Translations under genes and position numbers: made by a program
Shown here: positions 55,701 through 64,000 of the stretch, piece after piece
Position numbering within the stretch: position 1 is the stretch's first letter
Layout: each line of letters starts with the position of its first letter
From: Pseudoalteromonas sp. R3
GTDB lineage: Bacteria > Pseudomonadota > Gammaproteobacteria > Enterobacterales > Alteromonadaceae
DNA: 64,000 nt
Reading direction: 5' to 3'
Assembly (NCBI RefSeq): GCF_004014715.1
Contig: NZ_CP034835.1
Coordinates: forward strand, 2,604,001 to 2,668,000
The notes under the pieces: model-generated
What the model saw: the letters and a program-made list of their open reading frames with translations, nothing else
Told to the model about the DNA's origin: nothing
Databases searched by the model: none

Positions 55701-56783
55701 TTAGTCATCCGTTATTAGAATTTCGACCCCTTGAGTCGATTGTGATTGTAAATACAACATGCTGCTTACCAGCTGCGCACAATAAATATAATGGTCTTTA
55801 ATCGGTAGTGATTGAGCCGTGATATTGGCGCCCAGCTCTGAGTTCTCTCGGATCCCGGTATCCAATGGTATTTCAGCAAGCAGCGGAACACCATGACGTG
55901 CAGCCAGTTTAGCGCCCCCTTCACTACCAAAAATGGCGTTTTTGCCATCGCAATGCTGGCATGAAAAATAACTCATGTTTTCTATCAGGCCAATAATGGG
56001 CAGGTTGACTTTATTGAACATTGCAATGCCCTTTTGCGCATCAGCCAGTGCCAGGTCCTGAGGCGTTGTCACAACAATTGCGCCACTGGCGGGGACTTTT
56101 TGGGTCATCGTCAGTTGGATATCACCCGTGCCAGGTGGCATATCGACAACCAGATAATCCAACTCTCCCCAGGCCGTTTCATTTAACAATTGAGTTAATG
56201 CCTGTGATGCCATTGGACCACGCCAGACCGTCGCGTCGTCTTCAGCCACTAAAAAGCCAATGGACATGGCTTTTATGCCGTCTTTCTCAAAAGGTTTTAG
56301 CGTATTTTCATCCAGTGCCTCGGGCTGTTGCCCGCTCAGCCCCAATAAAGAAGGGACAGAGGGACCATAAATATCGGCATCCAGAATACCCACCTGAGCC
56401 CCCTGAGAGGCAAGTCCGGCAGCCAAATTTACCGCCGTGGTCGATTTACCCACCCCGCCTTTTCCTGATGCGACTAAAACAATGTGTTTAATTTGTTTGA
56501 ACTGAGCCACACCGGCGATTTCACTTTGGCATGTCACGCGGACATCCGCATTCAAAGACTCACTCAGGTGAGTAGAGAGCACAGCTCCTTGCCCTGACGC
56601 GGCAAAAGGCAATGTAAGTGTAACTTTCCAGGACACTTTCTCTGCTTTATCGGGTGAAATATCCGCAATCCACTGCATATCAATGCCCATAGGAAAAATC
56701 GCGCTGCGGTAGTGTTGCAGATGAGTTTTAATCTGTTCTTTTATGGGGTCCTTCCTGGTAAATAGTTTTTCAATACCAAACAT
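55701..56783 (-). CDS. mrp: Mrp/ApbC Fe-S carrier ATPase
   Basis: 360 aa from MFGIEKLFTRKDP; the longer frame from 56834 is not needed. Deviant Walker A VASGKGGVGKSTTAVNLA (about 108-125), Walker-B-like LVVDMPPGTGD, and CxxC (FSCQHCDGK) that bridges a cluster between two subunits. Delivers Fe-S clusters. The N-terminal extension (DUF59-like) is short. Divergent from metG, the usual pairing. Confidence 0.95.
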   Translation of the reverse strand: MFGIEKLFTRKDPIKEQIKTHLQHYRSAIFPMGIDMQWIADISPDKAEKVSWKVTLTLPFAASGQGAVLSTHLSESLNADVRVTCQSEIAGVAQFKQIKHIVLVASGKGGVGKSTTAVNLAAGLASQGAQVGILDADIYGPSVPSLLGLSGQQPEALDENTLKPFEKDGIKAMSIGFLVAEDDATVWRGPMASQALTQLLNETAWGELDYLVVDMPPGTGDIQLTMTQKVPASGAIVVTTPQDLALADAQKGIAMFNKVNLPIIGLIENMSYFSCQHCDGKNAIFGSEGGAKLAARHGVPLLAEIPLDTGIRENSELGANITAQSLPIKDHYIYCAQLVSSMLYLQSQSTQGVEILITDD

Positions 56784-57023
56784 ACAAATAAAACGCCTTG
56801 AGGTGATGAAATGGGCGCAGGAATTATGTAACATTCACCTCATTAAAACCAGTCAAATTCGCGTCTGCTGGGATTTTCCCAGCCGTTCTGGTCAGTCTTT
56901 TATCACAACAGACTGGCTGACCGGGCCGAAGTTTTTGCTCACTGTATCGATAAGCACCGTGCATGATGCCAGGCGCCAAATCTACAGAGCCAAACTGAGC
57001 CGCTCTATTTTCACGGAATAACT

Positions 57024-59060
57024 ATGACAAAGAGAAAAATTCTCATAACAAGTGCACTGCCTTATGCCAACGGACCGACTCACCTTGGTCACCTGTTAGA
57101 ATACATCCAAACAGACATCTGGGCTCGTTTCCAGAAGCAGCAAGGACATGAAGCCTATTATGTCTGTGCAGATGATGCTCACGGCACACCTATTATGCTG
57201 AACGCCCAAAAGCAGGGCATCACGCCAGAAGAAATGGTTCAGCAAGTCAGCATTGAGAGACAGCGCGACTTTGCCGACTTTAATATTGAGTTTGACAACT
57301 ATCACAGCACTCACAGTGACGAAAACCGTGAGCTAAGTGAGTTGATTTATACTCGCCTGAACGATAAAGGGCACATTAAGAAGCGTACTATCTCTCAGCT
57401 GTTTGACCCTGAGAAAAGTATTTTCCTGCCTGATCGTTTCGTTACTGGTACTTGCCCAAACTGTAAGGCCGAAGAGCAAAACGGAGACAGCTGTGACGCC
57501 TGTGGCGCAACTTACAGCCCAACCGAGCTGATTGAACCAAAATCAGCAATGTCGGGAGCAACACCTGTTCTGAAAGATTCAGAGCACTTTTTCTTTGATC
57601 TGCCTGCTTTTGAAGACATGTTAAAAACCTGGCTACACTCTGGCAGTTTGCAAGCTGAGATGGCCAATAAACTCGATGAGTGGTTCGCAGATGGTCTGCA
57701 ACAGTGGGACATCAGCCGTGATGCGCCTTACTTTGGCTTTGAAATCCCAGGCGCCCCCGGGAAATACTTTTACGTATGGCTGGATGCACCTATTGGTTAC
57801 ATGGCCAGCTTCAAAAACCTTTGTGACAAACAGGGTCTGAACTTTGACGAGTTCTGGGCTGAAGGGTCAGATGCCGAGCTGTATCATTTCATTGGTAAAG
57901 ACATCATCTACTTCCACAGTTTGTTCTGGCCAGCCATGCTGGACGGCGCTAACTTCAGGAAACCAAATAACGTATTCGCGCACGGCTTTGTCACTGTAAA
58001 CGGCGCGAAAATGTCTAAATCTAAGGGGACTTTCGTCAAAGCGCGTACCTACCTGGAACATTTAGACCCAGAATATCTACGTTACTACTATGCTGCTAAA
58101 CTAAACAGCGGTGTAACAGACCTGGATCTGAATCTGGAAGATTTCGCGCAGCGAGTGAACTCAGATCTGGTCGGTAAGGTTGTCAATATCGCCAGCCGCT
58201 GTGCGGGCTTCATTACTAAAAAGTTCGGCGGTAAGCTAAGCAATACGGTGATGGATGAAGCGCTGTTAAGCAGCTTTGTGGCAGCCAAAGGTAGCATTGC
58301 CGGTCACTATGAAAATCGCGAATACAGCCGTGCTGTACGTGAGATCATGACACTTGCCGACAAGGCTAACCAGTTCATCGACGCAGAAGCCCCCTGGGTA
58401 CTTGCCAAGAATGAAGACACACTGGAACGTGCACACCAGGTATGTTCAATGGGTCTGAACCTGTTCCGTGTGTTGTTGACTTACCTTAAGCCTATCCTGC
58501 CTGGCATGGCAAAGAATGTAGAAGCCTTCTTGAACACTGAATTGAGCTGGGAAGGTCTGGAAACGGCACTTGTTGATCACGAAATCAACAAGTTTAAAGC
58601 CCTGATGCAACGTGTTGAGCTGGACAAAGTTAATGCAATGGTAGACGCATCAAAAGAAAGCCTGGAGAAAAAAGTTGGCGGCCAGAGTGCAAAACCCGCT
58701 GCTGACAGCCCACTGGCTAAAGAACCGATTGCTGACGAAATCGAGTTCGATGACTTTGCTAAAGTAGACCTGCGTGTAGCTAAAATTGCCAATGCAGAGC
58801 ACGTTGAAGGCGCAGACAAGCTCCTGAAGTTGACGCTGGACTTAGGTGGAGAGACCCGCCAAGTATTTGCTGGTATCAAATCAGCCTATGCACCGGAAGA
58901 TCTGATCGGCAAACTAACCGTTATGGTCGCCAACCTGAAGCCTCGTAAAATGCGCTTCGGTATGTCAGAGGGCATGGTGCTCGCTGCTGGCCCTGGCGGT
59001 AAAGAGATTTACATTCTCAACCCGGACGAAGGCTCACAGCCTGGCATGCGTGTAATGTAA
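57024..59060 (+). CDS. metG: Methionyl-tRNA synthetase
   Basis: 678 aa. Class-I motifs: HLGH (in GPTHLGHLL) and KMSKS ([10 protein letters not shown]). A four-Cys zinc knuckle ([18 protein letters not shown]) sits in the CP domain. The C-terminus (about 575-678) is the tRNA-binding OB-fold dimerisation domain. Confidence 0.98.
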   Translation: MTKRKILITSALPYANGPTHLGHLLEYIQTDIWARFQKQQGHEAYYVCADDAHGTPIMLNAQKQGITPEEMVQQVSIERQRDFADFNIEFDNYHSTHSDENRELSELIYTRLNDKGHIKKRTISQLFDPEKSIFLPDRFVTGTCPNCKAEEQNGDSCDACGATYSPTELIEPKSAMSGATPVLKDSEHFFFDLPAFEDMLKTWLHSGSLQAEMANKLDEWFADGLQQWDISRDAPYFGFEIPGAPGKYFYVWLDAPIGYMASFKNLCDKQGLNFDEFWAEGSDAELYHFIGKDIIYFHSLFWPAMLDGANFRKPNNVFAHGFVTVNGAKMSKSKGTFVKARTYLEHLDPEYLRYYYAAKLNSGVTDLDLNLEDFAQRVNSDLVGKVVNIASRCAGFITKKFGGKLSNTVMDEALLSSFVAAKGSIAGHYENREYSRAVREIMTLADKANQFIDAEAPWVLAKNEDTLERAHQVCSMGLNLFRVLLTYLKPILPGMAKNVEAFLNTELSWEGLETALVDHEINKFKALMQRVELDKVNAMVDASKESLEKKVGGQSAKPAADSPLAKEPIADEIEFDDFAKVDLRVAKIANAEHVEGADKLLKLTLDLGGETRQVFAGIKSAYAPEDLIGKLTVMVANLKPRKMRFGMSEGMVLAAGPGGKEIYILNPDEGSQPGMRVM

Positions 59061-59088
59061 TCTGTGCTACTATAAAACTAGATTGAAC

Positions 59089-59112
59089 AAACGGGCCATC
59101 AGGCCCGTTTTT
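59089..59112. terminator. Intrinsic terminator after metG
   Basis: AAACGGGCC pairs with GGCCCGTTT around ATCA, followed by a T run. Confidence 0.9.
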
Positions 59113-59128
59113 TTATTGGTGCGGCTGT

Positions 59129-59683
59129 TTACAGCTCCTGTAACAACTGGTCTCGTACTGCCATCAGGGCATATCCCAACAGATTAAGCCCCTGCCACTT
59201 TTGAGGCACTCTTGCAAATTCATGGTCCTCCGCCAGACCTATCCCCCAAATCTTATCAACCGGACTCGCCTCAACCAAAACGCTCTTGTTTGTTGAGAGC
59301 AAGAACGTCTTGAGTTCTGGGTTTTGACCAAACTTCAGCAGATTTGCACTAATAACAATGTTGAACCGCTTTGCATTCCAAGTGGCTTCATCAAAACCGC
59401 TTACTTCACGACCTAGCTTTTTGACCTCACTGGGGTGGTTACAGTGCAAAATACGTGAAGCTATGTCAGCATTCTCAAACAGCATTGCTTTGTGATACAT
59501 CATGTAATGCTCAGCGGTTTTGAATACTAACCCTTGCTGCTCAAAACGTGCCGGATACCATTGACTGAAACAGGACTTAGAGACGCCTGACTTAGGTTTT
59601 TGATGACCCCAGAAAAAGATAAAGTTTGTTTTTGTTGATTTCGCAATGTATTCGATTAATTGCGCGTTACTACTTATTACCAC
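59129..59683 (-). CDS. NADAR-family protein (YbiA-like)
   Basis: 184 aa. NADAR signature: FFWGHQ, FSQWYPARFEQQGLVFKTAEHYMMYHKAMLF, and the closing IWGIGLAEDHEFA. Family members are N-glycosidases that act on riboflavin precursors or ADP-ribosyl species; the substrate here is unknown. Convergent with metG. Confidence 0.9.
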   Translation of the reverse strand: MVISSNAQLIEYIAKSTKTNFIFFWGHQKPKSGVSKSCFSQWYPARFEQQGLVFKTAEHYMMYHKAMLFENADIASRILHCNHPSEVKKLGREVSGFDEATWNAKRFNIVISANLLKFGQNPELKTFLLSTNKSVLVEASPVDKIWGIGLAEDHEFARVPQKWQGLNLLGYALMAVRDQLLQEL

Positions 59684-59728
59684 AATGACTCCCTATGTAT
59701 AATATGCGTCACTAATGCTCGGAGGCCT

Positions 59729-60178
59729 TTAACCACCTCTATTCACCTGATTACTCACTAAGTTAATGCGTGTGCCAATAGCAACGACACTAAACCCATG
59801 AGATTCATATAATTTCACCAGATGAGCCTCACAGCGAAGATGCAGTGCAGGCAACTTGAGCTTGGTTGCCTTGGCAATCGCAAACTCAACCAAAGCCGTT
59901 GAGATGCCTTTGCCACGATGTTCAGTCGGCACATATACGCCGTCTAGCCAATGTAGATTGCCAGAATAATTTGAATCGATTTGCTGTTTAATTTCGCCCG
60001 TACCAACCAACTCATTGTCAATATATGCAGCAAACCCTGTACGCGAATCAGATGACGATATTTTATCAACCACACTCTGTACTGTGGCATGAGGGTCTTT
60101 ACTGTCCCATTGCTGGTAATACCAATTGGCGATGACCTCAATGTCTGAATGGTCGTTCGTTATGTCTGAGACTTTCAT
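59729..60178 (-). CDS. GNAT-family N-acetyltransferase
   Basis: 149 aa. Acetyl-CoA-binding motif GVYVPTEHRGKGISTALVEFAI, and a C-terminal LYESHGFSVVAIGTRINL. Resembles aminoglycoside 6'-acetyltransferases in length and layout, but the GNAT fold alone does not fix the substrate. Starts 45 bp past the NADAR gene on the same strand, so they may be one transcript. Confidence 0.85.
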   Translation of the reverse strand: MKVSDITNDHSDIEVIANWYYQQWDSKDPHATVQSVVDKISSSDSRTGFAAYIDNELVGTGEIKQQIDSNYSGNLHWLDGVYVPTEHRGKGISTALVEFAIAKATKLKLPALHLRCEAHLVKLYESHGFSVVAIGTRINLVSNQVNRGG

Positions 60179-60357
60179 TTGAACTGTCCTGGATGATTGT
60201 TATTGTTCTTAATTCCATTGCACGTTCAACGCTTCTTATTCCGTTGGAGTGCGCGCATAGTACAAAGGTTTGAAATTACTCAAGGCACCGCAAAGCCCTG
60301 ATCTAGCAATTTGTCGGGCGCATTGTACAACAATTTGGTCCAGTGTACTTTTTACTG
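60179..60357. other. Region between the GNAT gene and the repeat array
   Basis: About 180 bp, the promoter side of the GNAT gene. No gene or other element seen. Confidence 0.5.
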
Positions 60358-60981
60358 TTCACCTTGCGAAAAGACCGAGCTGAAGCTCGACTTTACACGA
60401 TAAAGCGTTCGGCGAGCTGCGAAGCGTTGCTTCGGTCTCGGGACAATTACAGGTGGACACATATCCCTATGGAGGGCTCCCGGTCCGGTATCAGCAACCG
60501 CGGCTCAAGCCATATCCAGCTAAAATGGCTCATTTCACCTTGCGTAAAGACCGAGCTAAAGCTCGACTTTACACGATAAAGCGTTCGGCGAGCTGCGAAG
60601 CGTTGCTTCGGTCTCGGGACAATTACGGGTGGATACATATCCCTATGGAGGGCTCCCGGTCCGGTATCAGCAGCCGCGGCTCAAGCCATATCCAGCTAAA
60701 ATGGCTCATTTCACCTTGCGTAAAGACCGAGCTAAAGCTCGACTTTACACGATAAAGCGTTCGGCGAGCTGCGAAGCGTTGCTTCGGTCTCAGAAAAGTA
60801 CGAGTGGACACATGTCCCTATGGAGGGCTCCCGGCTTTTCATCCATGAAAAGCGTTCGGCGAGCTGCGAAGCGTTGCTTCGGTCTCAGAAAAGTACGAGT
60901 GGACACATGTCCCTATGGAGGGCTCCCGGCTTTTCATCCATGAAAAGCGTTCGGCGAGCTGCGAAGCGTTGCTTCGGTCTC
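60358..60981. repeat. Structured tandem repeat array, 176-bp and 95-bp periods
   Basis: A 36-bp core starts at 60404, 60580, 60756, 60851 and 60946, so spacings are 176, 176, 95 and 95. The 176-bp units begin with a TTCACCTTGCG block (60358, 60534, 60710). Within the long units, AGACCGA and TCGGTCT flank two hairpins (CGAGC-TAAA-GCTCG and CGAAGC-GTT-GCTTCG). The short units share only the core and a TATGGAGGGCTCCCGG block, with an ending TTTTCATCCATGAAA. The last core stops 3 bp from the kinase stop codon. Open frames run through both strands because the repeats keep phase; I do not call genes here. Confidence 0.93.
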
Positions 60982-60984
60982 GCC

Positions 60985-63900
60985 TCACCCAGCCATTTCT
61001 TCGCCTTTGGCGGGGCTGTATGGGACTTTAATGCTGACTTCAATGCCTTGCCCTGGCGTTGAGCTCGCTGCGATTTCACCTTTAAGCAGTTGTGTTACTA
61101 GGTTATACACTATATGCATTCCCAGCCCGCAGCCGCCCTGACTTCTTTTTGTTGTAACAAATGGGTCGAACAAGGTTTTCAACCCCGCTTTCGACATCCC
61201 TACCCCATCATCGCGATATATGATCAACCAGTGCTCACCAAGCATACTGACTGATACTTCAACCTTACCCTTTTTCTGCTCTTCAAAGCCATGTATCATG
61301 GAGTTGTTAAATAAGTTTGTCATTATCTGATAAATGGCGCCCGGATAGGTGTTGACCAGCATGTCAGCATCTCCCGTGATAGACAAAGTGATCTCTTTGC
61401 CTTTACTCAGTGGTAAAAGAGAGCTAAAAACATCCTCGATATAATCTTTGACGTTAATATCCCGCTCCACTTCACTAGACTGATCAACAGCGACCTGTTT
61501 AAAGTTGCTGATCAACATTTGTGCTCTGTCCAGATTACGCAGGATCAGCCTGTAGCCTTCTTCCTGTTCTGAATTAGAGCGCTCCAGATCAGCCTGACGT
61601 AATTGTTTTTGTTGAAGCTTTTCATTGATGTTATGCAAGCACTCCTGATTGTAAGTCAACGCAGTGATTGCCACGCCCAGCGGGGTATTAATCTCATGTG
61701 CGATCCCAGCTACCACATTACCCAGCGACGCCATTTTTTCACTTTCAATCAATTCCTGTTGGGTACGCTTAAGTTCCATCATAGCCTGTTCCAACTTTTG
61801 GTTCTTTTTATATAGTTCGTCTGTTCGCATCGCCACTTTAATTTCCAGTTGTTCATTGAGCGTTTGTAATGCATTCTGGTGCGCCTTCAACTCTGCGATG
61901 TCTTTCAACGCGCCTACAATGCGTTGTGGTCTACCATGATGGTCGCGGCTAACCACTTTGCCCCGCTCCAATACCCAGCTCCACTGGTCTTTGAGCGTTT
62001 TTACCCGCATCGCAATTTCATAGGTGTCCTGCTCACCCTCAAGGCATGCTTCTATTTTCTCCTCCCAGGCAATGCAGTCCTTTGGATGTACGAACTGGTC
62101 TATGTCCTCGACAGACATAGTTGCCTGATTCCTGCCATAATCGATGCGTGGCTTAACGCAATAGCGATACACTTTTTTGTCCTCAAGGTGCCAGTCCCAT
62201 AACTCATCACCACTGGCCCACAAGCTCAGCTCAAGACGCTGTTGCAGCTCATTCATCACTCGGTTGTCATTCACCACCTGGCGGAAGCGCGCCTGCCGTT
62301 GCCTGAACCACAAAGCGAAGCTCAGCGTTAGTGCAACAACATAAAACGTTTTGGAATACCAGTCCCACCACCAGGGCGCTTTAATACGTATGGTGAAACT
62401 ATGAACAGGCGACTTTTGATTGAAACGATTAACTGTGTATGTTTGTACCTGATAGCTTCCAGGCTCAAGTTTTAGCAGATTGATTTGCCTTACCCCATCA
62501 GCCAGCTTTAGCCACTGCTCGCTCAGCCCAACGATGCGGTAAAAAAAGTTTAAGCGCTCAGAGCCATAGTCCAGACTGGAATAGTGTAAGGAGATGATGT
62601 CCTGATCATAATTCAGAGATAATTTCTCTGTGAGTTCTGGTGCCAAAGTCAGCTCGCTACTGGCCTCAGGGTGTAATACCTCTCCAAGCAACTCGATACT
62701 TGAGATTAACAAAGGACGGATCCCAAACGCGATGCGGATTTGCTCAGGATAAAATTGATTGAATCCTTTTGCCCCACCAATAAATACCCTACCATCGGGT
62801 GCCAGCCAGGCGGCATTATAATTGAATTCATTATCCTGCACGCCGTCAACAACCAGAAAGTTGTCAATATTGTGGTCATGTATATTGACCCGACTCAGGC
62901 CTCCACTGGTACCAAGCCAGACGTGCTGCTGCTGATCAAATACCATAGCCCAGATGGCCTCATTGGCGAGCCCGTCGGCTATCTTTAACACCTTTTCAAC
63001 TTCAAACTGTTTGTTCAGGATACTGACTCCTGACTCGCTGGCGACCCAGACTGCGCCGAGTGTATCACGTGCAAGCATAAAGACGATATCTGATGCCAAA
63101 CCATTATTTGTGGTCAGCGATTTAATAGTCTGGCCATCATAATGGAACAGGCCATCACCCACACTGCCAAAGAAAAAGCCATCACCATCGATCAAAACTG
63201 ACGACACATGATTCGGTGCTGAAACCGATGGTGCAAAAAATGGCAGAAGTTTTTTCTGAGCCTCATCGTAATAAAGTAATCCTAATGTACGCGAGCTCAA
63301 TAAAACTTGCTGCTTAAACACGGTGATGTCGTTAAAACTTAATTCGGGACCATTACCGAAATCAGGCGTAAAGTGCATGACCTCTCCATTGGAGAGGTTT
63401 AGCCTGGCCACACCTGCACCGCGTGAAGTCAACCACACGTGCTCATTTACAACCTGCACTTTGGTAATAAAGCTATTTGAGAAAGTGGCAAGCTGAGGGT
63501 AGACCTGCTCTGCCTTAATGAACTGTTGCTGTTGGAAAATATAGACCCCGCTGGAAGTCGCAACCCACAAGCGATCTGATGCATCCAGAGCAAAGCTACG
63601 AACATCCGAGTTTGCCAGAGGTGCATTTGGGTAGTTATATTCTCCTACATGACCAAAAGTCTCACTGAGCTGGCTGATGAAGTGCAGACCTCGGGTTTCT
63701 GTTCCAATCCACAGGTCACTATTACTGTCTCTGAAAACCGAGAGGATGCTGCTGTCTTGTAACCCTGACTTATTATTGCCCCTTTTATACCAGCGCTTTT
63801 TAATCTCACCTTTCATGTTAAGCAGATATACGCCATGGCTCGTGGCGACAAATAACTCCCCTGCAGACGCAAACACCGAGTGTAATACCAGCTTAGAATC

Positions 63901-64000
63901 CGATGCAATGTCACTTTGCCACAGTGCTCGCTCAAACAAAGTGTCATAAACTGTTAGCTTGTTATCCTTACCAATTAAAAATGCCCGCTCTCCGCTGATC
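60985..64000 (-). CDS. Two-component-propeller sensor histidine kinase, 5' end outside window
   Basis: 1004 codons visible; the frame continues to the window edge. Order: beta-propeller repeats (Reg_prop style, DLWIGTETRGLHF, RLWVATSSGVYIF, HVWLGTSGGLSRV), a Y_Y_Y domain ending in LEPGSYQVQTYTVNRFNQ, one membrane helix (about WWWDWYSKTFYVVALTLSFAL), a PAS domain, a coiled coil, HisKA (LGNVVAGIAHEINTPLGVAI, phosphoacceptor His) and HATPase_c (NSMIHGF, DDGVGM, GCGLGMHIV). No receiver domain at the C-terminus. It likely senses a carbohydrate or other external signal; the response regulator is not in view. Confidence 0.93.
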   Translation of the reverse strand, partial: ISGERAFLIGKDNKLTVYDTLFERALWQSDIASDSKLVLHSVFASAGELFVATSHGVYLLNMKGEIKKRWYKRGNNKSGLQDSSILSVFRDSNSDLWIGTETRGLHFISQLSETFGHVGEYNYPNAPLANSDVRSFALDASDRLWVATSSGVYIFQQQQFIKAEQVYPQLATFSNSFITKVQVVNEHVWLTSRGAGVARLNLSNGEVMHFTPDFGNGPELSFNDITVFKQQVLLSSRTLGLLYYDEAQKKLLPFFAPSVSAPNHVSSVLIDGDGFFFGSVGDGLFHYDGQTIKSLTTNNGLASDIVFMLARDTLGAVWVASESGVSILNKQFEVEKVLKIADGLANEAIWAMVFDQQQHVWLGTSGGLSRVNIHDHNIDNFLVVDGVQDNEFNYNAAWLAPDGRVFIGGAKGFNQFYPEQIRIAFGIRPLLISSIELLGEVLHPEASSELTLAPELTEKLSLNYDQDIISLHYSSLDYGSERLNFFYRIVGLSEQWLKLADGVRQINLLKLEPGSYQVQTYTVNRFNQKSPVHSFTIRIKAPWWWDWYSKTFYVVALTLSFALWFRQRQARFRQVVNDNRVMNELQQRLELSLWASGDELWDWHLEDKKVYRYCVKPRIDYGRNQATMSVEDIDQFVHPKDCIAWEEKIEACLEGEQDTYEIAMRVKTLKDQWSWVLERGKVVSRDHHGRPQRIVGALKDIAELKAHQNALQTLNEQLEIKVAMRTDELYKKNQKLEQAMMELKRTQQELIESEKMASLGNVVAGIAHEINTPLGVAITALTYNQECLHNINEKLQQKQLRQADLERSNSEQEEGYRLILRNLDRAQMLISNFKQVAVDQSSEVERDINVKDYIEDVFSSLLPLSKGKEITLSITGDADMLVNTYPGAIYQIMTNLFNNSMIHGFEEQKKGKVEVSVSMLGEHWLIIYRDDGVGMSKAGLKTLFDPFVTTKRSQGGCGLGMHIVYNLVTQLLKGEIAASSTPGQGIEVSIKVPYSPAKGEEMAG

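Noticed and set aside
59729..60178. Named aminoglycoside resistance gene
   Set aside because: Only the GNAT motif and length are seen; substrate residues cannot be judged, so kept as a general acetyltransferase.
60358..60981. CRISPR array
   Set aside because: The sequences between the cores are themselves repeated, and the periods are 176 and 95 bp, so there are no unique spacers and no cas genes nearby.
60343..61079. Overlapping open frames of 60-104 codons on both strands
   Set aside because: They arise from the tandem repeats staying in phase; the amino-acid text repeats with the DNA, start sites lack ribosome binding sites, and both strands are open at once.

Overview
The window looks like a chromosomal segment of a marine gammaproteobacterium of the order Alteromonadales, most likely Pseudoalteromonas. 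This is inferred from gene content (DUF2987, DUF3718, NhaD, a CLCA_X-type protein, a non-MukBEF condensin-like operon, RlmA/YfbV/AckA/Pta order) and from protein style; no rRNA marker is present. It is mostly ordinary housekeeping and transport sequence with short intergenic gaps and many clear intrinsic terminators. I found no tRNA, rRNA, CRISPR array, prophage or transposase.

Layout. 1-6.4 kb: 3' end of a BCCT transporter, a cNMP/CBS/DUF294 protein overlapping a 3'-5' exonuclease, htpX, and a DUF2987/Bax-like pair. 6.6-13.4 kb: a frameshifted dGTPase gene, an unrecognised 356-aa protein, a NatAB-like ABC exporter with a secreted peptidase, and small proteins. 13.5-21 kb: topA and a 1494-aa Ig-repeat lipoprotein. 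21-30 kb: a frameshifted DAACS symporter, a beta-hydroxyacid dehydrogenase, glutathione peroxidase, D-lactate dehydrogenase, an NSS transporter, lysC under a lysine riboswitch, and nhaD. 30.3-35.1 kb: a three-gene condensin-like (MksFEB/Wadjet-like) operon without a nuclease subunit, ending in a 150-bp tandem duplication. 35-42 kb: DUF4136 lipoprotein, TonB-dependent receptor, DUF3718 protein, xthA, a CbiM-like membrane protein, rlmA and a frameshifted yfbV. 42.4-49 kb: ackA-pta, then a tightly overlapping ACT / EIIA-like / ArsC-like / dapE / M15 peptidase operon. 49-60 kb: alaA, Hpt, tapT, a CLCA_X-like protein, a 7TM/degenerate-GGDEF/EAL protein, dcd, mrp, metG, a NADAR protein and an acetyltransferase. 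60.3-61 kb: a structured tandem repeat array abutting the stop codon of a large propeller-type sensor kinase whose 5' end lies beyond the window.

The most interesting points are the nuclease-less condensin-like operon together with the duplicated 3' end behind it (8 of 9 differences fall on synonymous codon positions, so the spare copy looks like the tail of a diverged allele rather than drifting DNA); the mixed-period structured repeat array at 60.4-61.0 kb; and an EIIA-Glc-like protein that keeps the phosphoacceptor histidine but has Cys in place of the partner histidine. Three otherwise intact conserved genes each carry one single-base frameshift, which raises the question of sequence error versus real inactivation.
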